Positions 36,723 through 51,200 of a stretch of 64,000 nucleotides of DNA are shown piece after piece. The notes beneath the pieces are model-generated. The model did no database searches. It had not been told where the DNA came from and saw only the letters and a list, made by a program, of their open reading frames with translations. Origin of the DNA: Phoenix dactylifera (lineage: Eukaryota > Streptophyta > Magnoliopsida > Arecales > Arecaceae); contig NC_052407.1 of assembly GCF_009389715.1 (NCBI RefSeq), forward strand, positions 7,040,475-7,104,474, written 5' to 3'. The number at the start of each line of letters is the position of its first letter. Positions within the stretch are counted from its first letter, which is position 1. The position numbers and the translations under genes were made by a program.

Positions 36723-38473
36723 ATGTCCGACGGCGGCGCCGCCACCCTCGCCCTCCTCCAGTCCTGCGCCACCCTCCGAGACCTCCACCAAGTCCACGCC
36801 CAGATGATAAAAACCCAGCACGACCGCTCCTCCTTCCTCGCCGGCAAGCTCGTCGCCTTCTGCTCCTGCCGCGGCGTGATGGACTACGCCCTCTCCGTCT
36901 TCGCCCACGCCCCCTCCCGGGCCTATTCGCCCGCAACTCCATAATCCACGGCTACCTCCAGGCCTCCTCCCCCCACCTCGCCCTCCTCTTCTTCGCCTCC
37001 CGCCCCGCTCTCCCCCCCAACTCCTATACCTTCCCCCTTCTCTTCAAAGCCTGCGCCCAACTCCACGACCTCCCCCTCGGTAAAGCCCTTCACGGCCACC
37101 ATCTAAAGCTCGGGTTCCACTCCGACCTCCACGCTCATACCGCCCTTCTCTCCCTCTACGCCTCCTGCGGCGAAGTCATCTCCGCACGCAAGCTGTTCGC
37201 TGTTGGTCCCCACAGAGACTGCATCGCTTGCTGGAACGCCGTCATTTCGGGTCTCGTCAAGGGTGGCCACTCGAAGGAGGCCTTAGAGCTATTTTACGAG
37301 CTGTTGGGAATGGGAGGTGGTGATGGGGAGACTCCATTAAAGGCGGATGAGATCACAATCGTTAGTGCTCTAGCCGCTTGCACGGATCTCGGCGCGCTGG
37401 ACTCGGCAAAATGGATGCACGAGTATGCTCTGAAGAACGATCTCCGGGTTAATGTGTGTGTTGGCACGGCGCTGATTGATGCTTATGCGAAGTGTGGGAG
37501 CATCGATCTTGCGAGGAGGGTGTTTGATGAGATGCCCGAACGGAATGTGATGTCTTGGACCGTGATCATTAGAGGACTTGCCATGTTTGGGAAGGGCGAA
37601 GAGGCTCTCGCATTGTTCTCCAAGATGGTTGCTGAGGGTGTAGCACCTGATGATGTTACATTTGTTGGTGCTGTGTCGGCTTGCACTCATTCAGGATTGG
37701 TTGACGAGGGCCGGCGTATCTTTGACAGTATGAGCAAGCGTTTTAATGTTTCGCCAAAGATGGAGCATTATGGTTGCATGGTCGATTTGTTGAGCAGGGT
37801 GGGGTTGTTGAAGGAGGCATTGGATTTGATAGAGAGTATGCCAATGAAGCCTGATGCTGCACTCTGGGGCTCTCTATTGAGTGCTTGCAGGAGGAATCCA
37901 AGTCATCTGGAGCTTGCTGAGTATGTGGCTGGTCGTTTAATGGAGATCGAGCCGTATAGTGATGCTACCTATGTCTTGCTATCAAACATCTATGCTCACC
38001 ATAATAGATGGGGAGATGTTGGGAGAATTAGGGCATGGATGAAAGCTAGAGGAATAAGCAAGACTCCAGGATGCAGCTCTGTTGAATTAGATGGCGTGAT
38101 TCATGAATTTATCGTTGGGGATAAGTCACACCCCGACATCGAAGAGATGCATGCAATGGTGGAAGAGATTGGAATGAGGGTTGCCGAGATGGGACATGTG
38201 GTGAATACTTCAGAGGTATTGCTTGACATTGAGGAGCATGAGAAAAGGAATGCTTTGATGCTTCACAGTGAGAAACTAGCTCTTGCATTTGGACTCATCA
38301 GGACCGATCATCCCGCACCCATTCGGATTGTGAAGAACCTTCGAGTTTGCAGCGATTGCCATTCGGTTATGAAGCTTGCTTCCAAGGCCTTCAGCAGGGA
38401 GATCATTCTAAGGGATAGGAATAGGTTTCATCGATTTGCTGAAGGATTCTGCACTTGTGCTGATTTCTGGTAG
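36723..38473 (+). CDS. PLS-DYW pentatricopeptide repeat protein, frameshifted near N-terminus
   Basis: Intronless gene encoding a PPR protein of the DYW subclass, which edits cytidines in chloroplast or mitochondrial RNA. Residues 1 to about 66 are in frame with the ATG at 36723 (TLALLQSCATLRDLHQVHAQMI, GVMDYALSVFAHAPSR). From about 36925 the frame changes by one base and stays open to the stop: NSIIHGYLQ, P/L/S repeats (SYTFPLLFKACA, HTALLSLYASCG, WNAVISGLVKGG, VGTALIDAYAKCG, MSWTVIIRGLAMFGKGEEAL), then the E/E+ region (PGCSSVELDGVIHEF) and a DYW deaminase with HSEKLALAFGLI (HxE), CSDCHSVMK (CxxC) and terminus CADFW instead of DYW. One base is missing relative to an intact frame; a corrected product would be about 583 residues. 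The alternative ATG at 36665 gives an Arg/Pro-rich N-terminus that looks out of frame. Whether the break is real or a base-call error in a C/G-rich run is open. Confidence 0.85.
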
Positions 38474-39240
38474 AATATTTGTTTATGTTTATAATCATAC
38501 TCTACTAAATGATACATGTAGGAAAGATATGTATATTTTCATTTACAAAGGGAATGATGATGAATGCACCATTGGCATTCGATCTTTGTTTTCAGGGAGG
38601 TTAATAATTTTGGATTGTGAGCTCGATGTTTTATTATGAGTTCGGATTCCATAGATGTTGTCATTGAAAGCAATAAACAGCCAAGCTTTTGGACATAGAC
38701 TAACCTATTAATAAATCATAGAACTGTCATTCTGACTGGGCATAGTTTTTCTATTATTTCCACCTAGCATCTGATGGATGTCCTCTAAATATAACTGCAT
38801 ATATAAATGAACGTACTAAAAAGCGACCAAAGCGCCTGTTGATGTAACACCATTCTGATGATGCCTCCAAATGCTTGAGGTGCCTAAAGCTATGGTGCAT
38901 CGTTGGGAGGTAGATCTCTGTAAGTCTATGATCTCAGATACTTTGAAATGGTTACATAGATCACATGCTCGGTCCTTGTTTGGAAGAACAATGTCCTGCA
39001 TCTTGGAGTTTACCACCTTCCACCCAGTGGTGAAATCAGTCTTCCTTTCTCAAGATATTAAATTTTAACAAGATTGCAACATTAGCATTGCGTATCAATA
39101 CTTTCACAAGAAGCACTGATAACAATAACCATGTACATGAATCAAGTTTGGATTAAACAACCAAGTAATCATCCCTATAGAGGGACTAATTTCAGTTGCA
39201 AAACACAGAATACAACAGATAATTTAATCACAAAAAATTC
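38474..39240. other. Convergent intergenic spacer between the PPR gene and ZPR1
   Basis: It should contain the 3' untranslated regions of both genes. AATAAA occurs on the plus strand near 38671, about 200 bases after the PPR stop, and could serve as its polyadenylation signal. No further gene seen. Confidence 0.4.
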
Positions 39241-42200
39241 TCACTGTCTGTTGTTTGTTCTGTAAGCATCATCAGCTGAAGACGTATCCATGTCATTCAA
39301 ACCCAACTCCTCATTCTGCTCCCAGCTCCTCTCGTACTCTTCAACTGAGATTAACGCGGATCATGTTAGATAACCGCTAAGTATACCTTCATTCAACTAG
39401 TAAATTTGAGAGAACAGTAACTGCTGTCATAAATGTATTATGTTTATCAAAAATTCCAGTATAATGGGGCAATGAGTGCATATATGGAGATTAACATGGT
39501 GGGGAACCATATTAAAGAAAATTAAACCACTTCTAAGAAAATTTGGTAGCTTCCATAAGGTCAGGTTCTACTTTCTGAGACCAGCTCATCTGTGAGTCCC
39601 CCACCTTTGTTAATTTCTTCCCTTTAAATTAGTAACAGAGATATAAAAAAAAGAACTTACAGATGAGTTGCTTGTCGTCTGCTATGGAGTCTGTGGTAGG
39701 AGAAACAAAGGAACTCGCCAATGCATCATCAATAATCAAAGTCCAAGGTTCTTCCAAACTTAGAAGCTGCATAAAGTGAGACAACAAACATTAAACTTCA
39801 TAAGAATATGAAAGTGGATCTTGTTTTCTTCAAAAGAAATAGGTTTACCAAGTCGCAACCAATATAACAATGAAACAGTGTACAAAGCCATTCTGACAAA
39901 TCGTACAAAGATTCGTGGTGGTTAAAATTTCAAGTGAACCGGACGACACGACGGAAAGCATAACTTTCTATAAATGCTAGGAACACAATTTACTATACCC
40001 TAATTAGATGATTATTTCAGATTGCATCGCTTCTTATTTTCTTCTAAAACTCTTATTTACATATGATTCAGATCTTATTATGTGATCTAGCCAAAAAGAT
40101 CTCATATATGTTACCATAAAAGCGCACATTTATTTGCCAGACATTATTAGCCTCCGAGTGAGGACGGCAGCAACACGAACAATATATTTTTTAATGAGAT
40201 CCTGTACTATCGTTTATTTCTTTGGTCATGAATTCTATTTTTTGGCAGCTCAACCATTTGTCACTGCTGTATTCAACCTGACAGGAAAGAGTGCTGCCAG
40301 TGTACAGGCATTTTGCACAGGCTAATGTACAGGCCACTGCTATGTGCAGACTTTACTCAGAGTTGGCCAGTATTTTAGAATTTTCCACAAGAAATGTTTG
40401 GTGGAGATATATATCCCGACATACTATTATCTTGTCAAGGCATATCGTGAAAAGAGTTCATAGGTCTTGTAAGAAAAGTAATAACAGTAGATCACATAGT
40501 ACCAGGGGTTCCACCGTACCTTAATGAGCCTTGACTTAAAATCCTGAAACTTTTTCCTTTTCCACTCCTCCGTGCTATCACCCAATGTAAACCCATGTAC
40601 TCTCTCAAGACCTGAAAGCAACACTTGAATCATTTATCAACCTCTACAATAACTTGAAGAGACTGTTTTACATGACAGAGTAATAGAACACATCCAAACA
40701 ATTCATCAAGAACACCATTAAAAGATAACATATAAATAGCACCCAACATTATTAAGATGAAATTATCAACATAAAAGATTTATGATAACACCATATTGAC
40801 AAAATCTACCAAGGCACTAAATAAGAAATAAAGAATTGTTATCATTCAGTGTTTGAAAAGAATATGTGGCATTAATCTATTGACAACCAAAGTATAATGT
40901 GCTTTTGAAGAAGAGCTGCAAGATAAAACTTACTTTCGCTAATTTTAGTAATCAAACCTTCAACAGTTGTAACAATTCCACCTAATGTGCCAGTTCCAAG
41001 CTCCAAATCGAGTTCAGGAACCTTTACACTTGCAGTATCTGACTGGAAAAGAGCAACACAAATGCTGTTAAGAATAAATTTAAATTTGCTAGACAAATTG
41101 AAGATATTGATACATTTGAATTAATTGACAACACTATGAGAAAAAATGATGTTTAAACCAAAAAGGCAAGACCATGATCATGCATCTTGATGAATACTAA
41201 ACATTAAAAATTTTCGTAGAGTATAAACTCATTATTCTCACTTTATAGCTGTATAATTTGGACCTGCAAATATAAGCTTAATCACTGCAAGATGCAAGTA
41301 ACTTGTATACAGTATGAAATACCAAGGCATATCCCAATCATGCTCATTATACTACTGCCAGTCGATCAACATGTGCAATAGATTTGAAGTCTTATGTTCG
41401 TCATTCCAAAAGGTAATGAAGTGCTATGTTTGTCATTCCAAAGGATGGACCTTGTCCCATGGATTCACAACTTACACAGGCCTTGCTTTTTGCTAAAGCA
41501 TTCTTCCTTGAACAGTTAATGCTTACTCTCATGATGTTTAACCTATCCTGCTGCTTGAATTAACTCTTGAAATCACCACTTCAGTTGGTATTACCTTATC
41601 TCCCCAAGGCACACCTCTTTCTCCTTACCAAGCCTGGACAACATGGATAGGATTAAGGATAGCAAGCAAGCAAGCAACAAAACAGCAAGAAACTTACACA
41701 GCTGGGATAAGCAACCCAGGAGTTTGTTTTATTGTCATATTAGAAGTCCTTATGGATGAGCTAAAGATGGATACATGAAGATAAACGTTATCTTAAATCC
41801 TGCTAGTTCACCATTGCTAAATTCATTTATGGTCTATATAACCAAACTGTTTCTGATGTGACAATCCTGTCATTATATGAACATTTTCACCATTCTTAAA
41901 TTTATGTCCATATTGCTTAATATATGAAAATACACAGCCAGGAAAAAGTTTATTGTAAGCATTTAAAAAATGTAAAATGCCAAAGTTGTGTTAATAGACT
42001 GCAAAGGAGCAAAACAAGGACCGTATGTACAGCCATGTATTTTGTTCTGTTTTGATATGTATGGACTTTCAGATTTAGCAAGGATTATTTATTCCGGACA
42101 GCAATTGAAGAAGCCCTCTACCTAAACTGTAAGTTAAATCGCTCCTACCTGAAGTGTTTGCCTTATCATATTCTGAAATCTAATCTAACCATGTTGTTCA

Positions 42201-45200
42201 CCTCAACATCTTGCTCCACTCATCCAAATGATAACTGGGTTCACTTGCAGTAGCTATCCATACTCCTGCATGCTGTCTTAATGGCTGCTGCAAAGGAGCG
42301 GAGGGAGTTTGCTGCTCAAGCAGGCTATGGACCAGTTCTAGTTATCTTCCGTTTGAATAGAGTGTAACACCCGCATCATCTATCTCGAAACAGTCACTGA
42401 TCCTGTAGAATCCTAACCAGTCCACTTCTAGATATTTGGAGTTGGGCATAGTTAATGGGACTTTTCTTTTGCTTGTCATACCAAATGTGTCGCAAACGCC
42501 CCTGCAGACTGGCTAGTTTACCCCGAATATCCCCGTCCGCACTCCCCCCACCCCAAACCACAAAAAGTGAAATGGGAGAAAAAACTTCTAGATTTAATTA
42601 GCCCCGGACTTAATAAACATGCAGTTGCTATCCATACTCCTCCCAGCTGTCTTAATGGCTGCTGCAAAGGAATGGAGGGAGCTTGCTGCTCAAGCAGGCT
42701 ATGGACCACTTCTAGTTACCTTCTGTTTGAATAGAGCGTAACTCCCACATCATCTATCTTGAAACAATCGCTGATCCTGTAGAATCCTAACCAATCCACT
42801 TCTAGATATTTGGAGTTGAGCATAGTTAATGGCACTTTTCTTTGGCTTGTCATACCACATGTGTCGACAATGTCCCTGAAGACTGGCTAGTTTACCCTGA
42901 ATTTCCCCATCTGCACTCCCCCCACCCCCCACCCCAAACCACAAAAAGCGAAATGGGAGAAAAAACTTCTAGATTTAATTAGCTCTGGACTTAAATAAAC
43001 AGGGTTCAGTTTCCATGCTAAAAGGAGCTATAAGTTTGATGACACTTGGCAACTTAGCTTGTTTTCAATGATTATAAGTCAGGCGATCTGATTATAATTA
43101 GACCATTCCTTTATCATCAAGATATTGTTCCAATGATCCAAATAAGGAATCAATAAGCATGCCGAGTTAAATTTGTACCAAGTGAAAGGTCTACCAATAC
43201 TGCAATTCTGGTCTGAGCAGACAGGGTTCAGTTAAAATGATAAAATTTTGAAGTGATAGACAAAATGTTCAAAAGCCAAACCTAGCAAGAAAGAATCCTA
43301 CCTTTATCACGTCGCGGCTAAGATCTTGCGCATTCCGCACATATACTGTGATCTTCTTTCCTTTTTTAGGAATTTCACCACCAGGTTTCAACTGTTTATA
43401 AAAAAGAAATGCAAGTTTAAGAACAGTAAGTGATATTACAACAACACATTCTGTGCTCACATGATATCATAATAACACAAGAAACTTGTGAAAAAAAAAA
43501 TCAATGAATGGACTAGTTACAACAGGATCTAGGATAATAACAAACCTCTGAGCTACGATAGCCACACAGATCACACGTAGTCGCCATAACAATCACGTCT
43601 CGAAAATACGGAATTTCTTCATGTGATTAAAGTTGAACAAAGCCTCATCGAAATTATATCAGTAAGATGCATTATTAAATGCAGGAGGTGAAATTCACAA
43701 AGCAATTTAGCTCAGTTAGTCTTTCTTTATTTGCCTTCTTTTTTTCTTTAAACATTCAGAGATAGCTTCTAAACTCATTCATAATCCACTTGAGTGAGGG
43801 CAGTAAGCAGTGCGCGATTTGTATTTAATGTTCACTGTATTCAATGCTTGATTACTGATGAACAAAATGCATGGATAAATCAGGTAGATGCAACTTGGAG
43901 ATATAGTAATACTGATGATAAAGAAGCTAAGATAGGATACTGGTAGCATAAAAGCGAGTGACGCATGCAGTTCCACAAGCTCCACATGTAGACGGCAAAG
44001 TGTCAACCTGTGCAGAATGGGCAATGAGGAAAGGTGTACATGACACAGAATAAAAAGTAGAAATTCTATATCTATCCAGTAGCATAATCTTACCTCTTCT
44101 GGTGCTGAATACCTACATAAGGCTGCAGCAACTTCCTCAGTGTTACCCTGAGCAATAGCACGACGACCGGCAACAGCGCCAACTGATCCATGGGGTACCC
44201 TTTCCATTCCATCCAGTGCAGGATTATTTTCCTCGGTTGATGCATCTCCATTAACCTGTCTTTCAGCCTCTTCAGCTGCAGATGGTTCAGCAAGAAAACC
44301 CAACGCAGCCTGTTGTTCACGTGTCCTTTCATAAAACCTAGTAAACAACAATGGATCTGAAGATGGCGCATATCTGTCCATGCAACAGATATCTACAGAG
44401 TCAAACAAACAGGTCATCCAATAAACAGTATTAAATGTCAGAGACTAAATAAGGAATAGCTTATATCCCATGCACCTCACCAACAGAACACTCAAACAAA
44501 CGAACAAGAAATTATGAAGTACTAATAAATGCCGGACACTAAATAAAGAATAGCTTATATTCCATGCACCTCACCAGCAGAAAGTTCAAACAAATGAATG
44601 ACAAGAAATTACTGCAATTCTAGAATCTGCTGCATGTGGCCCCTCATTGCGTGCATGGCCCGAACTACCTTTCAAAACTAAATGAACGTATAATACTCAT
44701 TTTTAAGCACTAGCACACAATAACATATCAGTGATATACGAATATCATAATCCATCATTGTCTTTTATCTACAACAATAAGGCTATATTAGAATTTAAGA
44801 AAATATAAGGACGACAGGATGTCTGAGGCCAAGAGACATCCCCTTATTCAAGTAACAAATGATCATTATTTGGTAACATGAGATGGAGACAGAGCTTGAG
44901 AGCCTTGATCTGATCTGGGATAGTTAGGATTAGATAAGGTGATACTGTGTGGGACTGTGATTGGATTCAATCCTTAATCCCATCAACTAGAACAAGATGG
45001 TATTTGCTCCTAGGGAGAAGAGGGGTGGAGATGGAAAACACCATATCATTGAACAAAAATGTCGAAGCAGATTGGAATGAGGATGAAGCGTATGGACGGA
45101 CCATCAGACAAGAACTGGCTATTCACAAGTTTAGAATTTTCATTTATGCCCAATTTTGTTAAGATCAGGATCGAGTCAAATCGTAGAGTAGGTCAGATTA

Positions 45201-48200
45201 GATCAGATCATGGATCAGATTGCAAATTGTAAGACTTTTCCTCTGATATATTTCATAAGTTGTTAAAATATAAAAGAGGTTTAAAAATCAAAATACGAGC
45301 TAAATTATAGTACATAAATAAAGATAAAAGGCATACAAATAAGTAGTCCAACATAAGCCCATATATAGACAATCTAGTGAAACAAACCGTCTTCGGTTAT
45401 TCAGTTTCAATTACAATAATTTAGAAGAGAAAATTTTAACAAGTTGTAAAAATACGAAAAACTTGCCTCTTAACTGTAAGTCCATAAAATCCAATAACAA
45501 GCTTGCTAATTTTTACTACTTAAAACTTATTAGGGATAAGTAATTTAAAAGCCATAAAGTCAAATCTTATGATCCAATGGATGGTGTAATTCACAATATG
45601 GATCTAGATCCTATGTTCTTAACTGACTCTGATCCAAACATGAGATCCAAATCATTTAAGGCCATTTGAACCAAATCATGAATCTTTAGATTTTATCAAC
45701 AATGTTTTTTCATTAAAATGATATAAACAATAAAGTTGGTTCAGTAAACTAATGTTTTTACATCACCCACAAAAACAACATCAGAACTCCTAAAATGAAA
45801 CTTTTCTATTAGGTTACCAAAGGTAAGAAGAGATCAGGTCACTCACGTAGTCATGCTAAAACTAAACAGAACTCATAAGCTTACTGGATCCATTCTTCAC
45901 CCAAACTCAATAACTTCTCATAACCGAGTCAGCTTATTGGTTGATGCTAAAATCCACAAATTGTGTGCTTACAGAAAGTCCCAAGCATATAAAGTATAGT
46001 TGAATGAGAAGCAACCAAATAAAGTTCTAAACATCTAATAGATACTTCCTATGAATGTCATGGAAGTTACTAGATCATGAATGAAAATATAAGCGCATTA
46101 AGCATTAAAAAAATATACAATTTACGCTTCAGGTAGCAATTTCAGAAGAATATTCTTACGGGTTCTCAATAAAACTGTTTCCAGCAGGATCATCAAGTAT
46201 GAAAGTAAAAGCTGCATTTCCAGATGCAAGGGATTTCAGTTTTATCAAGAACTGATCTATAGCTTCAGCTGTTGCAGGATCCAGCTTCTGCAAAATCATG
46301 ATAAAGACTTCATGTTTTGATAAAAGCAAAGCAGGTTAACCACAAACAAAAATCATGAGTTCCTTAATGCACCTTGCGTTCCTCCTGAAGGGCTTGTAAT
46401 TCATCCATGGCTCGTAGAAGTATCCCTTCCACCTAGTAGTTGACAATGGTAAGACTGGTAAAGAAGGACCCAAAAATGAAAATGAAACAAAAAAGTGTTA
46501 CATAACCAAAACAACAAAATAGGCCCATCCACATCTTTGTAATATTTGATTATTTAAGGATCTACATGTTAAGGGAAGTTTATATTTGAAGTTTCCCGTT
46601 CTCATTAAACACCATTTCCTTTAAGTCAGAAATTAATGGACAACATCCAAGTAAACTACAAGACAGGTGGCAGATTGTAGCATTCTGACTCAAAATTTGC
46701 CAAGTATAACAATATACCACTCTGCCAGCAGTCTGTGCTCAAAGAAACCTTCTATGATTTTACAAAACTCATGTCATTTAAAGAACTCTTTAGAAGCCCA
46801 GAAAAATTAGATAAATCCCACAGGATCATAAGTTAACATCATTTGTAGCATGGTCAAAAACATCATTATAAATCTTGCCTCTACCTCATAAGAATAATTG
46901 AACAATATCAGGCCAGCAGCTTGTTCATAAAATTACTTTACACACTTTAGTAAACTTGTAGCTACTAGCTAAAGCTAAGTGACCAATTATCGCAATTATT
47001 GCATGTATAACCCACCTGGTAGTACATAGTCAAAGTACAGATGCTTTAACATGTATGGTCCATTTCTCCCTTCTGAACCTCCAAACTTTCCTGCATCACT
47101 CTTCTTATAGTCCCAAATCCCAAACATAAATCCCTATGCCATCTCACTGAGAGAGAGAGAGAGAGAGGATTTTTTAATTTTTGATACCTCATCCTTGCTT
47201 TGGGTTATAAAAGAATCTGCCAAAGTGAAATTTTTTTCCAATATATCTGGATAGTTAAAAACTACCAAGTTTTATATTATCTACCATATCCTCCAGAAAA
47301 TGGGAAAAAGAATAATACTCATGAAAATTGTTTTTTGCTAATGTTTAGATAACAATTCTACAACTTGAACATTATCAACTCAATTTTGTGTAGATTGATG
47401 GTGGTGGTTATTTAGAAAGAAAACAAGTATGCTTCAAGTCATCAGAAATAAAATACAGACGTTCCAGTTCAATCAATTGAAATATTAAAAGACCTTGCCA
47501 ATCAGTAATTGGAACATGACAAAGTACCGTTAAAATTTTAGTTTTGCGAAGTAGGTTTGTTAGTCTGCAGTATAGTCTAATATGGTGCCCTGTAAGGCAA
47601 GGCCATAGGAACTTCGTATCCCACTAGTCAAAACATGATGTCGTAAATATTATAAATAAAATATGGTAGGATAACCTAGTTTGAAGATTGCTACTTAAAA
47701 ATTCACTCTACACAAAATATATAACATATTTCATCCTATTATTACGGAAAGAACATATAGTCTGAAAGTACCAGTCAAAAGCTTAAGCTTGAGAAGATGG
47801 GAGCAACATCAAAGTCGTTCCTAATACAACGGTCTTGGTGATGCCTAAATCTTTCCAATTATTGACTCAACATAATCTTAATTTTATTGTAGTAACAAGT
47901 TCTTCCCCTACATAGGGACCAAGGGAAACATGTATATACTGCTTATAATGCACATGGCCGTTAAAGATTTCGGATATAGGACAATTTAACTAAATTCTAA
48001 TTTTACAAAAAGAATTAATAATTAATTTTTGAAAAAAAAGTGTTTATTGTGGGTTGTTGAATGTTAAAGCTAAAGATTTTTCAGGAGAGAGATTTTTTAG
48101 GAGAGATTAGCATTGCTGGGCAGGAAGATTGGCGAGGAATCTTAATAAAAGACCTATGATTAGAAAGAGCATGCCAAGGTTAAAAGCAGGGACATTAAAG

Positions 48201-51200
48201 GGGAAATCTAATAAGGGCTGTTATGGGAATTGGAGAACTGGCAACTTTCTTGCTTGTACAGTGTTAGAATGTAAACAACTCACCTTGCATCTCAGGTTAC
48301 ACAGGTCAAACTTTTGGTAGCAACAATCGAGAAATCATAATGGCAGTTCAAGTTACTATGTGCATTCTACGTAGGAGTTTCCATCCCCCAGTTCCACAAT
48401 ACTCCTTCAAGGTTCACTTTCTCCCTTCGCATCTTTGAGATATCATTTGATTTAAGCTCTAATAAAGTCATTCTCAACTAATATATAAATAAGAACATCA
48501 CTAAGAATTCACCCAAATTTTCTTTCTGATGTCAAATAAGGTCATTCCTCTTCAGGTTTCATGCATTGATTTTAGACACTAAATCAAAATCCCTTACAAA
48601 ATGTTGCATGTCTTCAATCTTGCAACTCAGTAGATCTTTCAAAATCCTTTTCATAACCTATAAAGTAGCAGCTATCGGTTAATTTAGAAGAATAACATAT
48701 ATTTAGTGTCATAATGTTATTATTCATCTTTGAGATATCATTTGATTTAAGCTCTAATCAAGTCATTCTTAACTAATATATAAATAAGAACATCACTAAG
48801 AATTCACCCATTTTTTCTATCTGATGTCAAATAAGGTCATTCCTCTTCAGGTTTCTTGACATTGATTTTAGACACTAAATCAAAATCCATTACAAAATGT
48901 TGCATGTCTTCAATCTTACAACTCAATAGATCTTTCGAAATCCTTTTCATAACCTATACAGCAGCAGCTATCGGTTAATTTAGAAGAAATAACATATATT
49001 TAGTGTCATAAGGTTATTATCCATATAACCTCTAATTATGATTGGCTCAAATTTAAGAATGAGGGTAACAAGGGTTTATGATTGATAATCACTGAAGTCA
49101 CAAACATGGTGATATGGGTAAAGGGAGATAAAATGGAGCAACATGTTGGAGAAATAATGCAGTAGGTTATACTTTTTTTTACCAACCATCATGGACTCAT
49201 AATTGCCCATAGAATATGTAGACTGACCGCATCTCATATTTGAGGACTCTAAAATATTGAAATGACAAACATAAAGATGGAGGCGCAATGGTAAGGTTGC
49301 TCTACTTTGACCTGAATGTCAATGCTAAGGCTCCATACATCTAATCCTCCCCAAACCCCACATTTGCGGGAGCCTCAAGGACACCCTTATTTCATAAATA
49401 CAAGGATGAACTCCAAATATATCGATTATGGTTTATAGAGATCAGTTTTTGGATAGGTTAGATCAAATCCCGCAACTTCGTGACTGCATAGAAAATCAGC
49501 ACTCAATAAGTAGATGCATAACATTTAACAGACGGGATGTAAGCTTTCAGATTAAGTGACTTCAAAATTTAAGAAATATATTATCTGATTTTTAAAATGA
49601 AATTACTTCAAGCCTTCTTATATTTCTTACCAGACTTTGACCTCCAAGACATTGGATAAAGTGATCATAACTAAAACTATCACTCAAAGTTTAGACATAA
49701 TCACCCAGATAACAATGCAACCTACTAATACTCCACTGAATTCAAAAATTGGCCTCTCATACCCAATCAGGCAGCATATGAACAGAACCACAGTAATACT
49801 GCATGAGAGCCCTCTTCTGATTTACCAGCCATCCATCTTTTAGAAAACCAAACTGTTTTCACAATGAAGTTCTTTGATTGGGTTTCTTCCACATAGGTAT
49901 TATATTGATACACAGGCCATATTTCACAGATGTCATAATCAAATAGCATTTCTCAAAATGCATGATACAGAAATCATATAGTATGATCAAAGAGAAGAAT
50001 TTGAAGCACACGTAGCATATTCATCAAGAAAACCAAGTGATGTCTGAGGATTACAATAGTGAAGAAACAGAGATCCAGGAAAGGACAAACTCAAACCTAG
50101 AAATGAAAAGGAAAAAACCAAAGAAAAGCAATGGTTGAAGATAATTAATTCTTCAATCAAATAACAATCGAAGATTTTGATTTTTGAAGTTCCAAACCAT
50201 ATAAAGACCAAACATTCTAGTTCCAAAGAGCATGACAACAAGACACAACACCATAGGGATCACTGAATAACAAAGGATCTGCTAACTACATAATGGAATC
50301 CCATAATTCCTCGAGTACTAAACACAGGTTTAAGGTACAATCAAAAACATTGTTCCATTACAATGTCAACCCTCAGTTACAAGAAGCACAAAATTTGTAA
50401 GAACAGTGAAACATACAAATTTTCCTAGCAACTCTTGGTTATCTTTACCCCAACATATAATTCTATAAACTGCATACAACTTTGATTTCACCTTTCATTT
50501 TTGATATTGCATGGTTCACTAATTGTACCAATAACCATATAATATATTTAAGCATGACTAGGTGAAAGCAAAATGGCTGAAAACGTCAGAAATGTCAAAC
50601 TCAATCGACCATGTTCATCAAACATGTTATGTAGAGGACTGTCAAAAGAATACTTGAAGAAAAGGAATGAGCACAACTATGTTACGAAACTGCTAACATA
50701 AAGGAAAAGAAGTTACCGTAGAAAGTGTTCCACGTTGAGCTTCTGGAGGAATCTCAAAATCCAATTCTGGAATCTGCAAAATAAACAACAGAGAAGTGTC
50801 ATGAAAAGTCTATTACATAAACTTATGTGCATGAAAGTTTTCAAAATTAAGAAACCAGGAAAAATGAAGGCAGGTAATAAATTAACTTTTAAATAGGTCT
50901 AAAGATTGGCACAACTATATAAACCTAAATGCATATCATAACATTTAAATTCCACTTTATGTAAAAGCAACATGTATTTAGGGCGATAATGCTATAGCAA
51001 CAACAGACTGTATGAATTCCTAGCGAAGGACAGACTGCACTCTCTAAGGCACTAACAATTGCAACCAGAGACATTTCAGTAGCCTCCAAACTTAATCCAC
51101 TGGACCAGCTTCAGTATGGTGACTAAGTGTCAAAAATGTACCTTAATAGTTGCAGAATCAGATTTCACCACTTGTCGATTAAGTACCTGCAGAAAGATGT

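Noticed and set aside
36652-36942. Arg/Gly-rich minus-strand open frames at the start of the PPR gene
   Set aside because: They mirror the GC-rich 5' end of the PPR gene and have no recognisable domain.
43700-43730. TTAGCTCAGTTAGTC resembling a tRNA A box
   Set aside because: No B box or acceptor stem at the right distance; it is an intronic coincidence.
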